From: Veillonella intestinalis
GTDB taxonomy: Bacteria; Bacillota; Negativicutes; Veillonellales; Veillonellaceae
Direction of reading: 5' to 3'
DNA length: 64,000 bases
Assembly: GCF_943193155.1 (NCBI RefSeq)
Contig: NZ_CALPDB010000002.1
Location: 186,001-250,000 of the forward strand
Shown piece after piece: positions 1 to 8,219 of this stretch (positions within the stretch are counted from its first letter, which is position 1; each line of letters opens with the position of its first letter). The notes below the pieces were generated by a model. It was given only the letters and a program-made list of their open reading frames with translations. It was not told the DNA's origin and made no database searches. The position numbers and the translations under genes were made by a program.

Positions 1-41
1 CACACACGCTACAATTTATTACACCTAATTCTGTAAGACCT

Positions 42-65
42 AATATGTAATAGCTATTACATATT
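42..65. repeat. Perfect 24-bp palindrome near the left edge
   Basis: The half-site AATATGTAATAG at 42-53 is followed directly by its exact reverse complement at 54-65. It lies downstream of the flavodoxin gene in a 251-base stretch with no coding sequence. The heptamer ACCTAAT recurs nearby at about 23, 39 and 83. No T-run follows, so an operator or a cruciform-forming site fits better than a terminator. The gene it would control lies outside the window. Confidence 0.45.
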
Positions 66-251
66 GCATTCTTTTAACCAATACCTAATGGTTTATTGTA
101 TAAAAAATACCTCTATAAAACAGCTAGACCTAGTTAAGCCACACTATAACTTATCTTGGCCCTTGCCATTCATAGAGGATTTAATATAACAACTTCAACT
201 TTGAAGCGATGATTTATAAACTTGTAAATACTAGCACTATATAATTTGCAA

Positions 252-767
252 TTAACCTAGCTTGGCTAATACATCCTGAGCAAAAGCAACTGCATTAGCT
301 AAATCTGCTTCATCTGGATGTGAAGCCCCTTGACGATGGCGTTCATCACGTTCAGCACTGCGCCCATGTGGATGACCTTCTGGGAACATTTTATACATCA
401 TTTCAATCACTTTAGGATCTACTTTACCTTGACACATAAACGTCCCCACCGGCGTCTGTCCTTTTGGTAATAAACCAATAGCCGCTGTCATAGTTTCTTT
501 AGCATGAGGCATCATTGGTGGCACTCCAAGGGTAGCAAACAATGCCACTTTATCAGCATCTAATCGTTTTAAAACTGTCTGTGCTGCTTTATCTGCATTT
601 CCCTGATCAGCCCAAAAACCCATAAAGACTACATCATATGTCGCTAAATCAGCGGGTGCCTCATTAACAGGTACACAAGCTGTACCAGCTGGCAAGACAC
701 TAAGAATCGCTTCTGCTACTTGTTTCGTATTGCCCGTGCGGGACGAGTAAATTACAATACTGTTCAT
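252..767 (-). CDS. Flavodoxin family protein, end of heme-uptake operon
   Basis: A 171-residue FMN-binding flavodoxin-like protein. The phosphate-binding loop SSRTGNT is at residues 8-14, after a first beta strand typical of the fold. I start at ATG 767, preceded by AAAGGAG; a longer in-frame extension to 836 lacks such a site. It follows the ABC ATPase gene by 22 bp and so appears to be last in the exbB-exbD-hutW-ABC operon. Known anaerobic heme-degradation operons (for example hmu of Fusobacterium) pair a radical SAM heme enzyme with a flavodoxin as electron donor. I infer the same role here. The C-terminal region (about residues 125-155) is rich in His, Arg, Asp and Glu. An unrelated electron-transfer role remains possible. 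Confidence 0.85.
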   Translation of the reverse strand: MNSIVIYSSRTGNTKQVAEAILSVLPAGTACVPVNEAPADLATYDVVFMGFWADQGNADKAAQTVLKRLDADKVALFATLGVPPMMPHAKETMTAAIGLLPKGQTPVGTFMCQGKVDPKVIEMMYKMFPEGHPHGRSAERDERHRQGASHPDEADLANAVAFAQDVLAKLG

Positions 768-789
768 GGAATTCTCCTTTATAAAATAC

Positions 790-1581
790 TTAACGGCTTT
801 CATAAGGCACACAAATCGTATGCACTTCGCCATCAATAGATAACGTAGTAAACATCATTTTTACTTCGTATAAATCACTTAGAATAGGCTCTGTGAAAAT
901 TTCTGTTGCTGGACCATCAGCTACAATCTGACCACCCTTTACAGCAATGAGACGATGACTAAAACGAGCCGCATGATTTAAGTCATGAAGAACCATAATA
1001 ACTGTAATGCCCCTTGTTTCATGAAGCTTAACGACTAACTTCATCAATTCTAATTGATAACGTACATCTAAAAAGGTAGTCGGTTCATCGAGTAGCAAAA
1101 TATCAGGCTCCTGCGCCACAGCCATAGCAAGCCAAGCTCGTTGCCGCTCGCCACCAGATAAATCTTTAAGTAAGCGATGCTGAAACTCTACCAAGCCAGT
1201 TTCTTCTAACGCCGTTTGTACTGCTGTCACATCAGCCGGTGTTAATGAACTAAAAGGATTCTGATACGGTAAGCGGCCACAGAGTACTAAGTCACGCACA
1301 GTCATATCCGGCGGTGCCTGAGCTGACTGCGGTAACATAGAAATAATGCGGGCCACCACTTTAGAATTCATCTGTTGAATATCTTTACCGTCTAAATAAA
1401 CGGTGCCACTTAAAGGTTCCAGTAAACGCCCCAAAGTTTTCAAAACAGTAGACTTTCCAGAACCATTAGGACCAATAATCGATACAATTTCTGGCTTGTC
1501 AAAACGCAAGGATACGCTATCCCCAACGGCTCTTGTGTGATAACCAATACGACCATTATCCAGTTCTAAAATTCTTGTCAT
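790..1581 (-). CDS. Heme/iron-siderophore ABC transporter ATP-binding protein (FecE/HmuV type)
   Basis: A 263-residue cytoplasmic ATPase that powers the adjacent permease. Walker A GPNGSGKST is at residues 37-45, the Q-loop near 85, the signature LSGGERQR starts at 141, and Walker B ILLLDEP is at 161-167. The length and domain order match the FecE/FhuC/HmuV family. Its ATG overlaps the permease stop as ATGA (1578-1581), which indicates translational coupling. The family alone does not separate heme from ferric siderophore as substrate. The nearby HutW-type gene and TonB system favour heme. Confidence 0.93.
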   Translation of the reverse strand: MTRILELDNGRIGYHTRAVGDSVSLRFDKPEIVSIIGPNGSGKSTVLKTLGRLLEPLSGTVYLDGKDIQQMNSKVVARIISMLPQSAQAPPDMTVRDLVLCGRLPYQNPFSSLTPADVTAVQTALEETGLVEFQHRLLKDLSGGERQRAWLAMAVAQEPDILLLDEPTTFLDVRYQLELMKLVVKLHETRGITVIMVLHDLNHAARFSHRLIAVKGGQIVADGPATEIFTEPILSDLYEVKMMFTTLSIDGEVHTICVPYESR

Positions 1582-2588
1582 CCGCGGCTCCTCCGTTTCA
1601 ATAAATATAAGAAAAACGGTGCCCCTAAGAAAGATAAGAAAATGCCCACAGGAATTTCAGTAGGGCTAAAAATTGTACGCGCAAAGGTATCGGCCCCAAC
1701 CAGTAGAGCTGCACCAAATACAGCTGATGCAGGTAATAAATACTCAAAATCCGAGCCTACTACTAGCCGCATCAAATGTGGCACAATTAAACCTACAAAA
1801 CCAAGCAAACCAGCTACACTAACAGAAGAAGCGGCTAGAATAGCAGCTAAAATAATGAGTACAATTCGAGTACGTTTCAAATTAATCCCTAAAGACAAGG
1901 CTACTTCTTCCCCCATTTGTAACGCATTTAACTTGCGATAATTCCACAAAGCGCCCAATAGACCAGTAAGGCTATAAGGTAAAACAATCCACACATAAGA
2001 CCATCGCGCCCCGGCAAAACCACCAGCTAACCAGTTAACAACCCCTTGAATTCGATCAGGAAACATAACGGATAAAGCCGTAGTACCACCACCAAAGAAA
2101 GCCGCTACCGCTACCCCAGCAAGAATTAACCGCAATGGATTAATGCCACGGTCCCAAGCTAATAAAAATACAATAGCCAAGGCCACTAAAGCCCCTAGAA
2201 AAGCAGCTAATGGCACCCAAGCAGTCAAAGCCGGCGATAAAATCATTACCGCCATAGCCGCTACCCCAGCACCAGCCGTGACACCTATAATACCAGGATC
2301 AGCCAAAGGATTGTGAAGCACACCTTGTAAAATACAGCCAGCCAAGGCTAAATTCATCCCCACTAAGGCGGCACAAATAACCCGTGGTAACCGTAAATAA
2401 TACAGAATTCGTTCCGTATCACCGGCCCCTTGCCCTTGCGCCACACTTACCATCTCTTGCCAAGTAATTGGGACAGCCCCATATAAAAAGCCCGTCACGA
2501 CAACAAATAGTAAACAAATACCAGTCCCTAAATAGGTCAATTGTCGTCGCCGTTGGCGTGTATCTATACCACCCTTAAGGGTTGTCAT
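1578..2588 (-). CDS. FecCD-type inner-membrane permease for heme or iron complexes
   Basis: A 336-residue polytopic membrane protein of the FecCD/BtuC family, with about nine to ten hydrophobic segments. It forms the channel for the ABC importer encoded by its neighbours. I start at ATG 2588 because AGGAGG lies seven bases upstream. An ATG at 2618 would add ten residues without a good ribosome-binding site. The start lies inside the binding-protein gene (14-bp overlap), and the stop overlaps the ATPase start. These overlaps are typical of one translationally coupled import operon. Confidence 0.92.
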   Translation of the reverse strand: MTTLKGGIDTRQRRRQLTYLGTGICLLFVVVTGFLYGAVPITWQEMVSVAQGQGAGDTERILYYLRLPRVICAALVGMNLALAGCILQGVLHNPLADPGIIGVTAGAGVAAMAVMILSPALTAWVPLAAFLGALVALAIVFLLAWDRGINPLRLILAGVAVAAFFGGGTTALSVMFPDRIQGVVNWLAGGFAGARWSYVWIVLPYSLTGLLGALWNYRKLNALQMGEEVALSLGINLKRTRIVLIILAAILAASSVSVAGLLGFVGLIVPHLMRLVVGSDFEYLLPASAVFGAALLVGADTFARTIFSPTEIPVGIFLSFLGAPFFLYLLKRRSRG

Positions 2589-3543
2589 GAGCTGCCTCCT
2601 CTCCATATAAATCCTCATACATAATCGTCAATGCCTCACTAATACGTGTACCTGGATTCGCTGCAAATAAACCACCTGACAGATAGTAAATACGCTGTGA
2701 TTTTACAGCACTTACCTCGGCCCAAGCCGAACTGGCGAGCATATCTCGCTTAAACACAGACACACTATCTGATTTAGGCGTCATACTAATAAAAAATATA
2801 ACCTCTGGATCCATCTTAATGACATATTCCATACTAAGTGGTACATAATCACCTTCTAAAGAACTATCAAAATCAGCAATATTATGCCCCCCTAGAAGAT
2901 TCAATACATTACTACTAAATGCTTTGCTCGTAGCCATACTAAAACTACCCGGTGTGCCAAATATAATCAGTACTCGTGGCCCTTTTTTAGTGCTAGCAAC
3001 GCCTACTAATTTATTATAATTAGCCATAGCTGCTTTAGCTGTTGCATCGGCAACAGTCGGTTTACCTGTTAATTCACCAAAAAAGTTCAACGTAGCTACT
3101 ACATCTTCATAGGAATTCAAATCATTAATATACAAAGGAATCTCTGCCTGTGATAGCATGCCACGTAAGTTCGTATTAAAAGGAACATTAAGGCCAATGA
3201 CCAAATCGGGCTGTAAACCAATAATCGCCTCCACATTAGGACTGTGAATAGTTCCTACTGAAGGTACATCTTTAGTTACCTCTAGTAGTTCCTTAGTATA
3301 GTAGGATGACTTTGGCTTGCCTACAGCCTTACCACCAACAGCATAATACATATCTAAATTAGCCGTATTTAAAAATACTACTCGTTTTGGATGTTCCGGT
3401 ATCGTTACAGTGGTACCCGTTGCATCCACCACCTGTCTAGTTGGTTCTTGTGAAGCAGCTGACGTACCTAGCGTAATCCAAGCTGATAAAGCCACTACAC
3501 AACAAATCGCCAATAGTACAGGCACAAATAAATATCGTTTCAA
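2575..3543 (-). CDS. Periplasmic heme/iron-complex binding protein (BtuF/FhuD fold)
   Basis: A 322-residue secreted substrate-binding protein of the helical-backbone (TroA-like, class III) fold that hands ligand to the FecCD permease. Residues 1-27 form a signal peptide (MKRYLFVPVLLAI onward). A Cys pair lies in it, but Ile precedes the first Cys, so it is not a good lipobox and signal peptidase I cleavage is likelier. The mature part begins with the family pattern VVDATGTTVTIPEHPKRVV. I choose a TTG start at 3543 because AGAGAGGTGA sits just upstream, overlapping the hutW stop. An upstream TTG at 3579 would put the start inside hutW. Confidence 0.88.
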   Translation of the reverse strand: MKRYLFVPVLLAICCVVALSAWITLGTSAASQEPTRQVVDATGTTVTIPEHPKRVVFLNTANLDMYYAVGGKAVGKPKSSYYTKELLEVTKDVPSVGTIHSPNVEAIIGLQPDLVIGLNVPFNTNLRGMLSQAEIPLYINDLNSYEDVVATLNFFGELTGKPTVADATAKAAMANYNKLVGVASTKKGPRVLIIFGTPGSFSMATSKAFSSNVLNLLGGHNIADFDSSLEGDYVPLSMEYVIKMDPEVIFFISMTPKSDSVSVFKRDMLASSAWAEVSAVKSQRIYYLSGGLFAANPGTRISEALTIMYEDLYGEEAAHDNP

Positions 3544-3547
3544 CCTA

Positions 3548-4963
3548 TCACCTCTCTTTATGCTTATTTTGAGCGGCAATTTTTTCCTGAAGCATGGTTT
3601 CTTCGCCCGTCAAAATATACTGCGCTAATTCAATCGTCGTCTGAGTTAAATTCACATGCCAGAATTCACCAGCCATAGTCAATTTATACATCACCCCATT
3701 ATGTTCACAAAGACCTCGTTCACACCATAAATCATAAAGCCATGCCAAAGCTTCTAATCGTTCATCATAGGCAATTAATGGTCGTATATCAAAATAACAA
3801 TGTTCTAACTGATCAATAATAATATTAACCATTTCTTGAAGCGGTGACTGTTGCATTAGCACCATAAACGGTTTTTGCCCCGCTTCTACCATTTGTTCAT
3901 AAGCCCCTAAAGAGCGGTGTAACATCGTCATATAGCCACCTATATTGCCACCAGCGCCACAACCAAAGGGAAACATGGGATAACCACGTTTAGCCATCGT
4001 ATTATACAAACTCCGTTCCTGTGGCGTACGGCTCCAATGACAGGCACTAAGACGACTGTAATTATAGGTATCTACAAAAGCTCTGGCTTGCGCATACATA
4101 GCCGCTTGTTCTTTAGTCGTCGCTGCTGGCGATAAATTCCCATTTTTAATGGCTGTATTTAAGTCACTATTTTCAAATACATTAAGTTGATACAAATCCA
4201 TACCATCAATATGAGCCATTTCCAACGTCTGTAAATCTTCTTGCCATTTTTCAGGAGTCTGATCAGGCAAGCCATAAATCAAATCAACCACAACCGAACA
4301 CTGATTTCGCTCTTTCAAGTGACGTAAGCGTTCCAAAATAGTAGCCTCATCATCAAGTCGCCCCAGCTGGCGCCGAATCTTCGTATGAAACGACTGCACC
4401 CCTAAAGACATACGATTTACACCATTAGCAAACCACGCTTCCATCTTTTCTGGAATTACATCATTAATACGCCCTTCCAAGGTTAATTCATAGTCATTTG
4501 CCAAGGGTAAGCATCGTTTAATCGTTTGCAATAAACGTGTTGCATTGTGGGCTGATAAAGACGTAGGGGTACCGCCGCCAATAAAGACAGACTGAATAAG
4601 GCCTTCTTGTAAACGTCGTTGCGTAGCATCACTTTCCATATCTTGAATCAGTAAATCAATATATCGATCCTCTGCAGATTGATTCGCTGCATTTTGAAAA
4701 AAGCCACAGTATAAACATTTCGTTTGACAAAAGGGGATATGAATATAGACTGATTGCCACTGCCCGGCTTGCGGTGATTCAGCCATCACTTGTTGCCATT
4801 TAGCTTGTGCCTCCGTAGGATTTAAAGGACGTCCATTCAAGCCTGCATGAACAACTCGTTTCGCATCAAATGCCTCCATCAAAGGATTATTTGTTTCACG
4901 TCCAAGCTTCATAATTCGATTTTCTGGGGACATTCTGGCAAATAATTCTTCTGGTTTCATCAT
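3548..4963 (-). CDS. hutW: Anaerobic heme-degradation radical SAM methyltransferase (HutW/ChuW type)
   Basis: A 471-residue radical SAM protein. The [4Fe-4S]-binding C-x3-C-x2-C (CQTKCLYC) has Cys at 79, 83 and 86, preceded by VYIHIPFC as in HemN-related enzymes. GGGTP, the SAM-contact motif, follows. Characterised relatives (ChuW of E. coli O157, HutW, HmuW) open the heme macrocycle without oxygen, release iron and form a linear tetrapyrrole. The neighbours decide between this and coproporphyrinogen dehydrogenase: it lies between exbD (15-bp gap) and the heme-type ABC importer, while the window has a separate HemZ gene near 51 kb. Tandem ATGs at 4963 and 4960 are both possible starts behind AAAGGAT. 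Confidence 0.85.
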   Translation of the reverse strand: MMKPEELFARMSPENRIMKLGRETNNPLMEAFDAKRVVHAGLNGRPLNPTEAQAKWQQVMAESPQAGQWQSVYIHIPFCQTKCLYCGFFQNAANQSAEDRYIDLLIQDMESDATQRRLQEGLIQSVFIGGGTPTSLSAHNATRLLQTIKRCLPLANDYELTLEGRINDVIPEKMEAWFANGVNRMSLGVQSFHTKIRRQLGRLDDEATILERLRHLKERNQCSVVVDLIYGLPDQTPEKWQEDLQTLEMAHIDGMDLYQLNVFENSDLNTAIKNGNLSPAATTKEQAAMYAQARAFVDTYNYSRLSACHWSRTPQERSLYNTMAKRGYPMFPFGCGAGGNIGGYMTMLHRSLGAYEQMVEAGQKPFMVLMQQSPLQEMVNIIIDQLEHCYFDIRPLIAYDERLEALAWLYDLWCERGLCEHNGVMYKLTMAGEFWHVNLTQTTIELAQYILTGEETMLQEKIAAQNKHKER

Positions 4964-4978
4964 AATTTAGTTATCCTT

Positions 4979-5380
4979 TCATTTATTAGTGGCTCCAATG
5001 GAAAACTTCTTAATTCCCGCACTGCGAACCATATCCATAATGGCTACTACTTGTCCGTGAGCAGCCCGTGCATCAGCTTGTAGCACCACAGCTAACGCAG
5101 GGTTATCTTGCCCCTTTTCAGTCAATATTCCTTTGGCCTCATCAAAACTGAGCGATTTTCCATCAATCACAATATGGCCTGCTGTATCCAAGGTAATAAT
5201 AACAGGCACCTGCTTTTGTTGCACCGCCGCTTGTGCTTTAGGTAATTGCACATCTAAGGATTTTTGCGCCACTGTTTGGAGGCTATTCATCATAAAAAAG
5301 ACTAATAGAAAAAAGATAATATCAATCATGGGAATAATCATAAATACTGGCTTACGTTTCATACCAAATTCTTTAAACAT
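4979..5380 (-). CDS. exbD: ExbD, proton-channel subunit of the TonB energising complex
   Basis: A 133-residue inner-membrane protein with one N-terminal transmembrane helix (about residues 12-31) and a periplasmic domain. The helix contains PMIDIIFFLLVFFM, with the Asp that carries protons in the ExbD/TolR family. With ExbB and TonB it converts proton motive force into opening of outer-membrane receptors. The ATG is preceded by AAGGAGTGG inside the exbB tail, and the gap to exbB is 3 bp. ExbD rather than TolR is inferred from the absence of tolA/tolB and the presence of tonB nearby. Confidence 0.93.
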   Translation of the reverse strand: MFKEFGMKRKPVFMIIPMIDIIFFLLVFFMMNSLQTVAQKSLDVQLPKAQAAVQQKQVPVIITLDTAGHIVIDGKSLSFDEAKGILTEKGQDNPALAVVLQADARAAHGQVVAIMDMVRSAGIKKFSIGATNK

Positions 5381-5383
5381 CGT

Positions 5384-6001
5384 TTATTTCCACTCCTTCT
5401 TCATAGCATTTACTAGCGTTAAGCAAAGCTCTTCTGAACGAACTACAAACTGATCTAAACGATGTGTAAAATAGGTATAAATAGCAAAAGCAATAATAGC
5501 TACACATAGGCCACTAGCAGTAGCAATTAAAGCTTCCCCAATGCCTCCAGTAATGGCCGCTGCCCCACCACCATTATCAAGGACCCCAAAGGTACCAATC
5601 ATCCCTGTAACCGTGCCCAACAAACCTAATAAAGGCGCTACAGTAACGATAGCACTTAAAAATTCTAAGTACTGTTTAAAGGATGACATTTCAAAAGTCA
5701 TTTGCTCCATAAAGGCACCTTTCATTGCTTGTTCTGATTCTCGATTACTACAACCTGCATGAATGACCCGACTAATAGCCAATGGATACTGTTGACAAAG
5801 TTCATCAACGGAACGCCAATCAGCTTGTTTAGCACTATGGTACACACCATGAGAAAAAATTCGACCACCTTTAGTATTGAGCCGAAAAAAATACCATCGC
5901 TCTATGCTGATAGTCACTGTAATTAACGAGAGAATTAAAAGGGGGTACATAACTAAACCACCCGTGACGAACAAGTCAATAATATAAGTTACACCTTCCA
6001 T
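5384..6001 (-). CDS. exbB: ExbB, MotA/TolQ/ExbB proton channel
   Basis: A 205-residue inner-membrane protein with three hydrophobic segments (about residues 10-30, 110-135 and 150-178). The conserved block APLLGLLGTVTGMI marks the MotA/TolQ/ExbB family. It forms the pentameric channel around ExbD. GAGGAGG precedes the ATG. It is the first gene of the exbB-exbD-hutW-binding protein-permease-ATPase-flavodoxin series, which is closely packed or overlapping throughout. The 128-bp gap before it separates this series from the AraC-type regulator gene and holds a palindrome. Confidence 0.94.
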   Translation of the reverse strand: MEGVTYIIDLFVTGGLVMYPLLILSLITVTISIERWYFFRLNTKGGRIFSHGVYHSAKQADWRSVDELCQQYPLAISRVIHAGCSNRESEQAMKGAFMEQMTFEMSSFKQYLEFLSAIVTVAPLLGLLGTVTGMIGTFGVLDNGGGAAAITGGIGEALIATASGLCVAIIAFAIYTYFTHRLDQFVVRSEELCLTLVNAMKKEWK

Positions 6002-6029
6002 TATAATAGCCTCCTCAAATACTGACTAG

Positions 6030-6045
6030 AGTATATTGCTATACT
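6030..6045. promoter_or_regulatory. Palindrome in the leader of exbB, candidate operator
   Basis: AGTATA at 6030-6035 and TATACT at 6040-6045 are perfect inverted arms around the 4-base spacer TTGC, some 30-45 bases upstream of the exbB start. On the minus strand TTGAAA followed 18 bases later by TATATC (about 6072-6101) could be a promoter just upstream. AT-rich palindromes like this suit a metal- or heme-responsive repressor, but it is not a convincing Fur box. Confidence 0.3.
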
Positions 6046-6129
6046 ACTAGTGCAAGATTACTTGCTCCGATATAAATGATAACAAATCTCGATTTCAATA
6101 AACTACCCCAAAACGCCAACATAGCTCCA

Positions 6130-7101
6130 TTAGGACATTTTGTTTTTTAGCCGATACTCGCGAGGATTGCATCCCATAATCTGTTTAAAAGCCCCTGAAA
6201 ACTTGCTCCCATTTTCATACCCCCAGCGATTAGCAATCGTCAAAATTGTATCGTTTGACTCTACCAAATCTTTGGCGGCGGATCGCATGCGACAACGTTT
6301 TACATATTGATACATCGTAATGCCATACACACCTTTAAAACAACGTTTAAGGGCAGTCATAGAAATGCGATGCCGTTCTGATAAGGCTTCTATGGTATGG
6401 TGATTTCCTAAATCAGCCAGTAATTCATCATGAATATGCTTAATTGTTTCCACTTGTCCCCGTTCAAAATAAACACGCTCATCCCCTCTTATACTTGGCA
6501 AAGTACTCAACAACACAAAAATTTCCACGCATTTCAATCGTAAGTATACATCAGGCAAAATTGTGGGTACTTTATATAAATCTAAAAAAAGTTCTCGTAA
6601 ACGACCAGTATCTTTAACTAAGGCAAAGCCCTGTCCCATGCAAAATCGATTACAAATTTCTGCTAGATTAATGCTATTTTGCCCTACAAATTCATCTATG
6701 GCAACCTGCGCTTTAGACACATACACCGCTAAAGACAAGCCTTTATAAAAACCAGTTGGAAAATAAGATGAATGTCTAAAGGCATCACAATTTTTCCAAC
6801 CTAACGAAATATCGCCACCATTCATATATAAGCATTTACCATTGGCAAAGGAACATTCAATACGGCCATCCTCACAAAAATGAATTTCAAATAAACCATT
6901 TAAAGGCTTTGCATTATGATGTATCTGTTCCATAACTACATCATTATATACAATATCAATGCCATCAAATATAGTCTGACTAACCATGCGAGCATACCCA
7001 TTGCCCTCTTTACGTTCATATATTTTTTGATTCAACGATACATCTAGTAATTGTGTACCAGAATCTTGCATGCGATCACGAATGGATTCCATAGATTGCA
7101 T
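6130..7101 (-). CDS. AraC-family transcriptional regulator of the iron/heme block
   Basis: A 323-residue cytoplasmic regulator. The C-terminal third (about 215-320) carries two helix-turn-helix motifs typical of AraC/XylS. The first is around TIEALSERHRISMTALKRCF, and the second is followed by the family block WGYENGSKFSGAFKQIMG. The roughly 200-residue N-terminal part has no domain I can name and may sense the signal, as in PchR-type siderophore regulators. AGGAGG sits five bases before ATG 7101. It lies between tonB and exbB, which suggests local control of iron or heme uptake; this is inference. Separate spacers of 226 bp upstream and 128 bp downstream suggest its own transcription unit. 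Confidence 0.88.
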   Translation of the reverse strand: MQSMESIRDRMQDSGTQLLDVSLNQKIYERKEGNGYARMVSQTIFDGIDIVYNDVVMEQIHHNAKPLNGLFEIHFCEDGRIECSFANGKCLYMNGGDISLGWKNCDAFRHSSYFPTGFYKGLSLAVYVSKAQVAIDEFVGQNSINLAEICNRFCMGQGFALVKDTGRLRELFLDLYKVPTILPDVYLRLKCVEIFVLLSTLPSIRGDERVYFERGQVETIKHIHDELLADLGNHHTIEALSERHRISMTALKRCFKGVYGITMYQYVKRCRMRSAAKDLVESNDTILTIANRWGYENGSKFSGAFKQIMGCNPREYRLKNKMS

Positions 7102-7134
7102 ATATCCTCCTAATTTACCTTACTTAAAAACAAA

Positions 7135-7212
7135 AAACCTTCCTGTATGGCTACTATACTTGTTTCGTGATTTCGTCACTTCACAAATATATCTGCACTT
7201 ACAGAAAGGTTT
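7135..7212. repeat. Long imperfect inverted repeat in the leader of the AraC-type gene
   Basis: Arms at 7135-7147 (AAACCTTCCTGTA) and 7200-7212 (TACAGAAAGGTTT) pair at 12 of 13 positions around a 52-base loop. The loop itself contains the small hairpin GTGATTTCGTCAC. The element lies 34-111 bases upstream of the regulator start and would be in its mRNA leader on the minus strand. It could be a structured leader or a late terminator for tonB. Confidence 0.4.
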
Positions 7213-7278
7213 ATATTATATTTACTATATTCATATTCTTTTTTCATTATCTAGTGAATATAAATCACCAAATACTTC

Positions 7279-7302
7279 AATTTTACTAACAATTTTACTA
7301 AC
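7279..7302. repeat. Perfect tandem duplication of a 12-mer
   Basis: AATTTTACTAAC occurs twice head to tail at 7279-7290 and 7291-7302, just downstream of the tonB stop codon. No coding role is visible. It may be a simple slippage product. Confidence 0.5.
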
Positions 7303-7327
7303 AAGTTTCCAAAAGGATCGTAATGTA

Positions 7328-8089
7328 TTAATCAGCTAGCCGAAAACTTACAGGCACAGTAATGGTAATACTATCACCAGTAGGATTATGATACGGCGTT
7401 GCATTACGCACTGCTTTAAGAGCGGCTTCAGCCAATAAACGATTGCTCGATGACACCACAGTAGCATCGACTAACTGCCCCTCCCCATCTAATGTCACCT
7501 GTACCGTCACATCACCTTCAATATTGCGCTGAATTGCCATAGCAGGATACGATTTATTAGCATTAACCTCACTCCAAAAACCATCTGTATCAAACGGTTC
7601 ACCAGGAGCTACCCCAGTCTCATCACCAGACCCAATACCATCTCCCTCACCGGATCCTAAACCATCACCAATGAGACCACCTTCGGTATTATAACCATCC
7701 CCTAAGCCATTAAAAGCAGTTTGTTCTCCTTCACGGGCCCCTGGAATTGGCATAGTTCCAGCACCGGTAGCCACAACTGCGGCTGGTGCAACTGAAGTAG
7801 GATTCACTGATGGGGTACCACCGCCACTGCCACCAGCATTTTGATGGGTATACTGCGATACTACAGCTACTCGATTTGCTACCTCTGCCGCTGCTAATGG
7901 TTTTGGAAATTCAACAGTCTTACTTGCCTCTTGTTCAGTTTGTACCGGAATAGACAAATCTATTTCATAGGCCTCCTCTACGGCTAATTGGCTCATATGC
8001 CAGCCTATAACACCCAGTGCTAACGCCGCCACAATATGACAACTAATGGAGCCTACAACAGCTTTTTTCCATGTTAAAACGTGTTCCAT
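7328..8089 (-). CDS. tonB: TonB-family energy transducer with a Gly/Asp-rich linker
   Basis: A 253-residue protein anchored by one N-terminal transmembrane helix (about residues 10-32). It spans the periplasm and ends in a TonB C-terminal domain of about 85 residues (YPAMAIQRNIEGDVTVQVTL and onward). It passes energy from ExbB/ExbD to outer-membrane receptors. The linker is unusual: instead of Pro-Glu/Pro-Lys repeats it is rich in Gly, Ser, Asp and Glu (about 130-165). ATG 8089, behind AAGGTGG, is preferred to a GTG at 8098. No TonB-dependent receptor gene lies in the window, so its partner is elsewhere. Confidence 0.88.
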   Translation of the reverse strand: MEHVLTWKKAVVGSISCHIVAALALGVIGWHMSQLAVEEAYEIDLSIPVQTEQEASKTVEFPKPLAAAEVANRVAVVSQYTHQNAGGSGGGTPSVNPTSVAPAAVVATGAGTMPIPGAREGEQTAFNGLGDGYNTEGGLIGDGLGSGEGDGIGSGDETGVAPGEPFDTDGFWSEVNANKSYPAMAIQRNIEGDVTVQVTLDGEGQLVDATVVSSSNRLLAEAALKAVRNATPYHNPTGDSITITVPVSFRLAD

Positions 8090-8146
8090 TATTACCACCT
8101 TTTTATTTCAGCTTGTAAAAATATTCTTATTCCATTTTTCTACAAG

Positions 8147-8173
8147 GTTTATTGAGAGTTTTCCTCAATAAAC
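8147..8173. repeat. Perfect 10-bp hairpin between the secreted-protein gene and tonB
   Basis: GTTTATTGAG at 8147-8156 and its exact complement at 8164-8173 flank a 7-base loop. On the minus strand it follows the upstream gene's stop and precedes the tonB start by about 60 bases. The stem is AT-rich and no T-run follows, so it is at best a weak terminator or an mRNA-stability element. Confidence 0.4.
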
Positions 8174-8219
8174 TAATAATAACAAGGAACATGTTTACAC
8201 TTCTGCTCCAAAAGGACAA

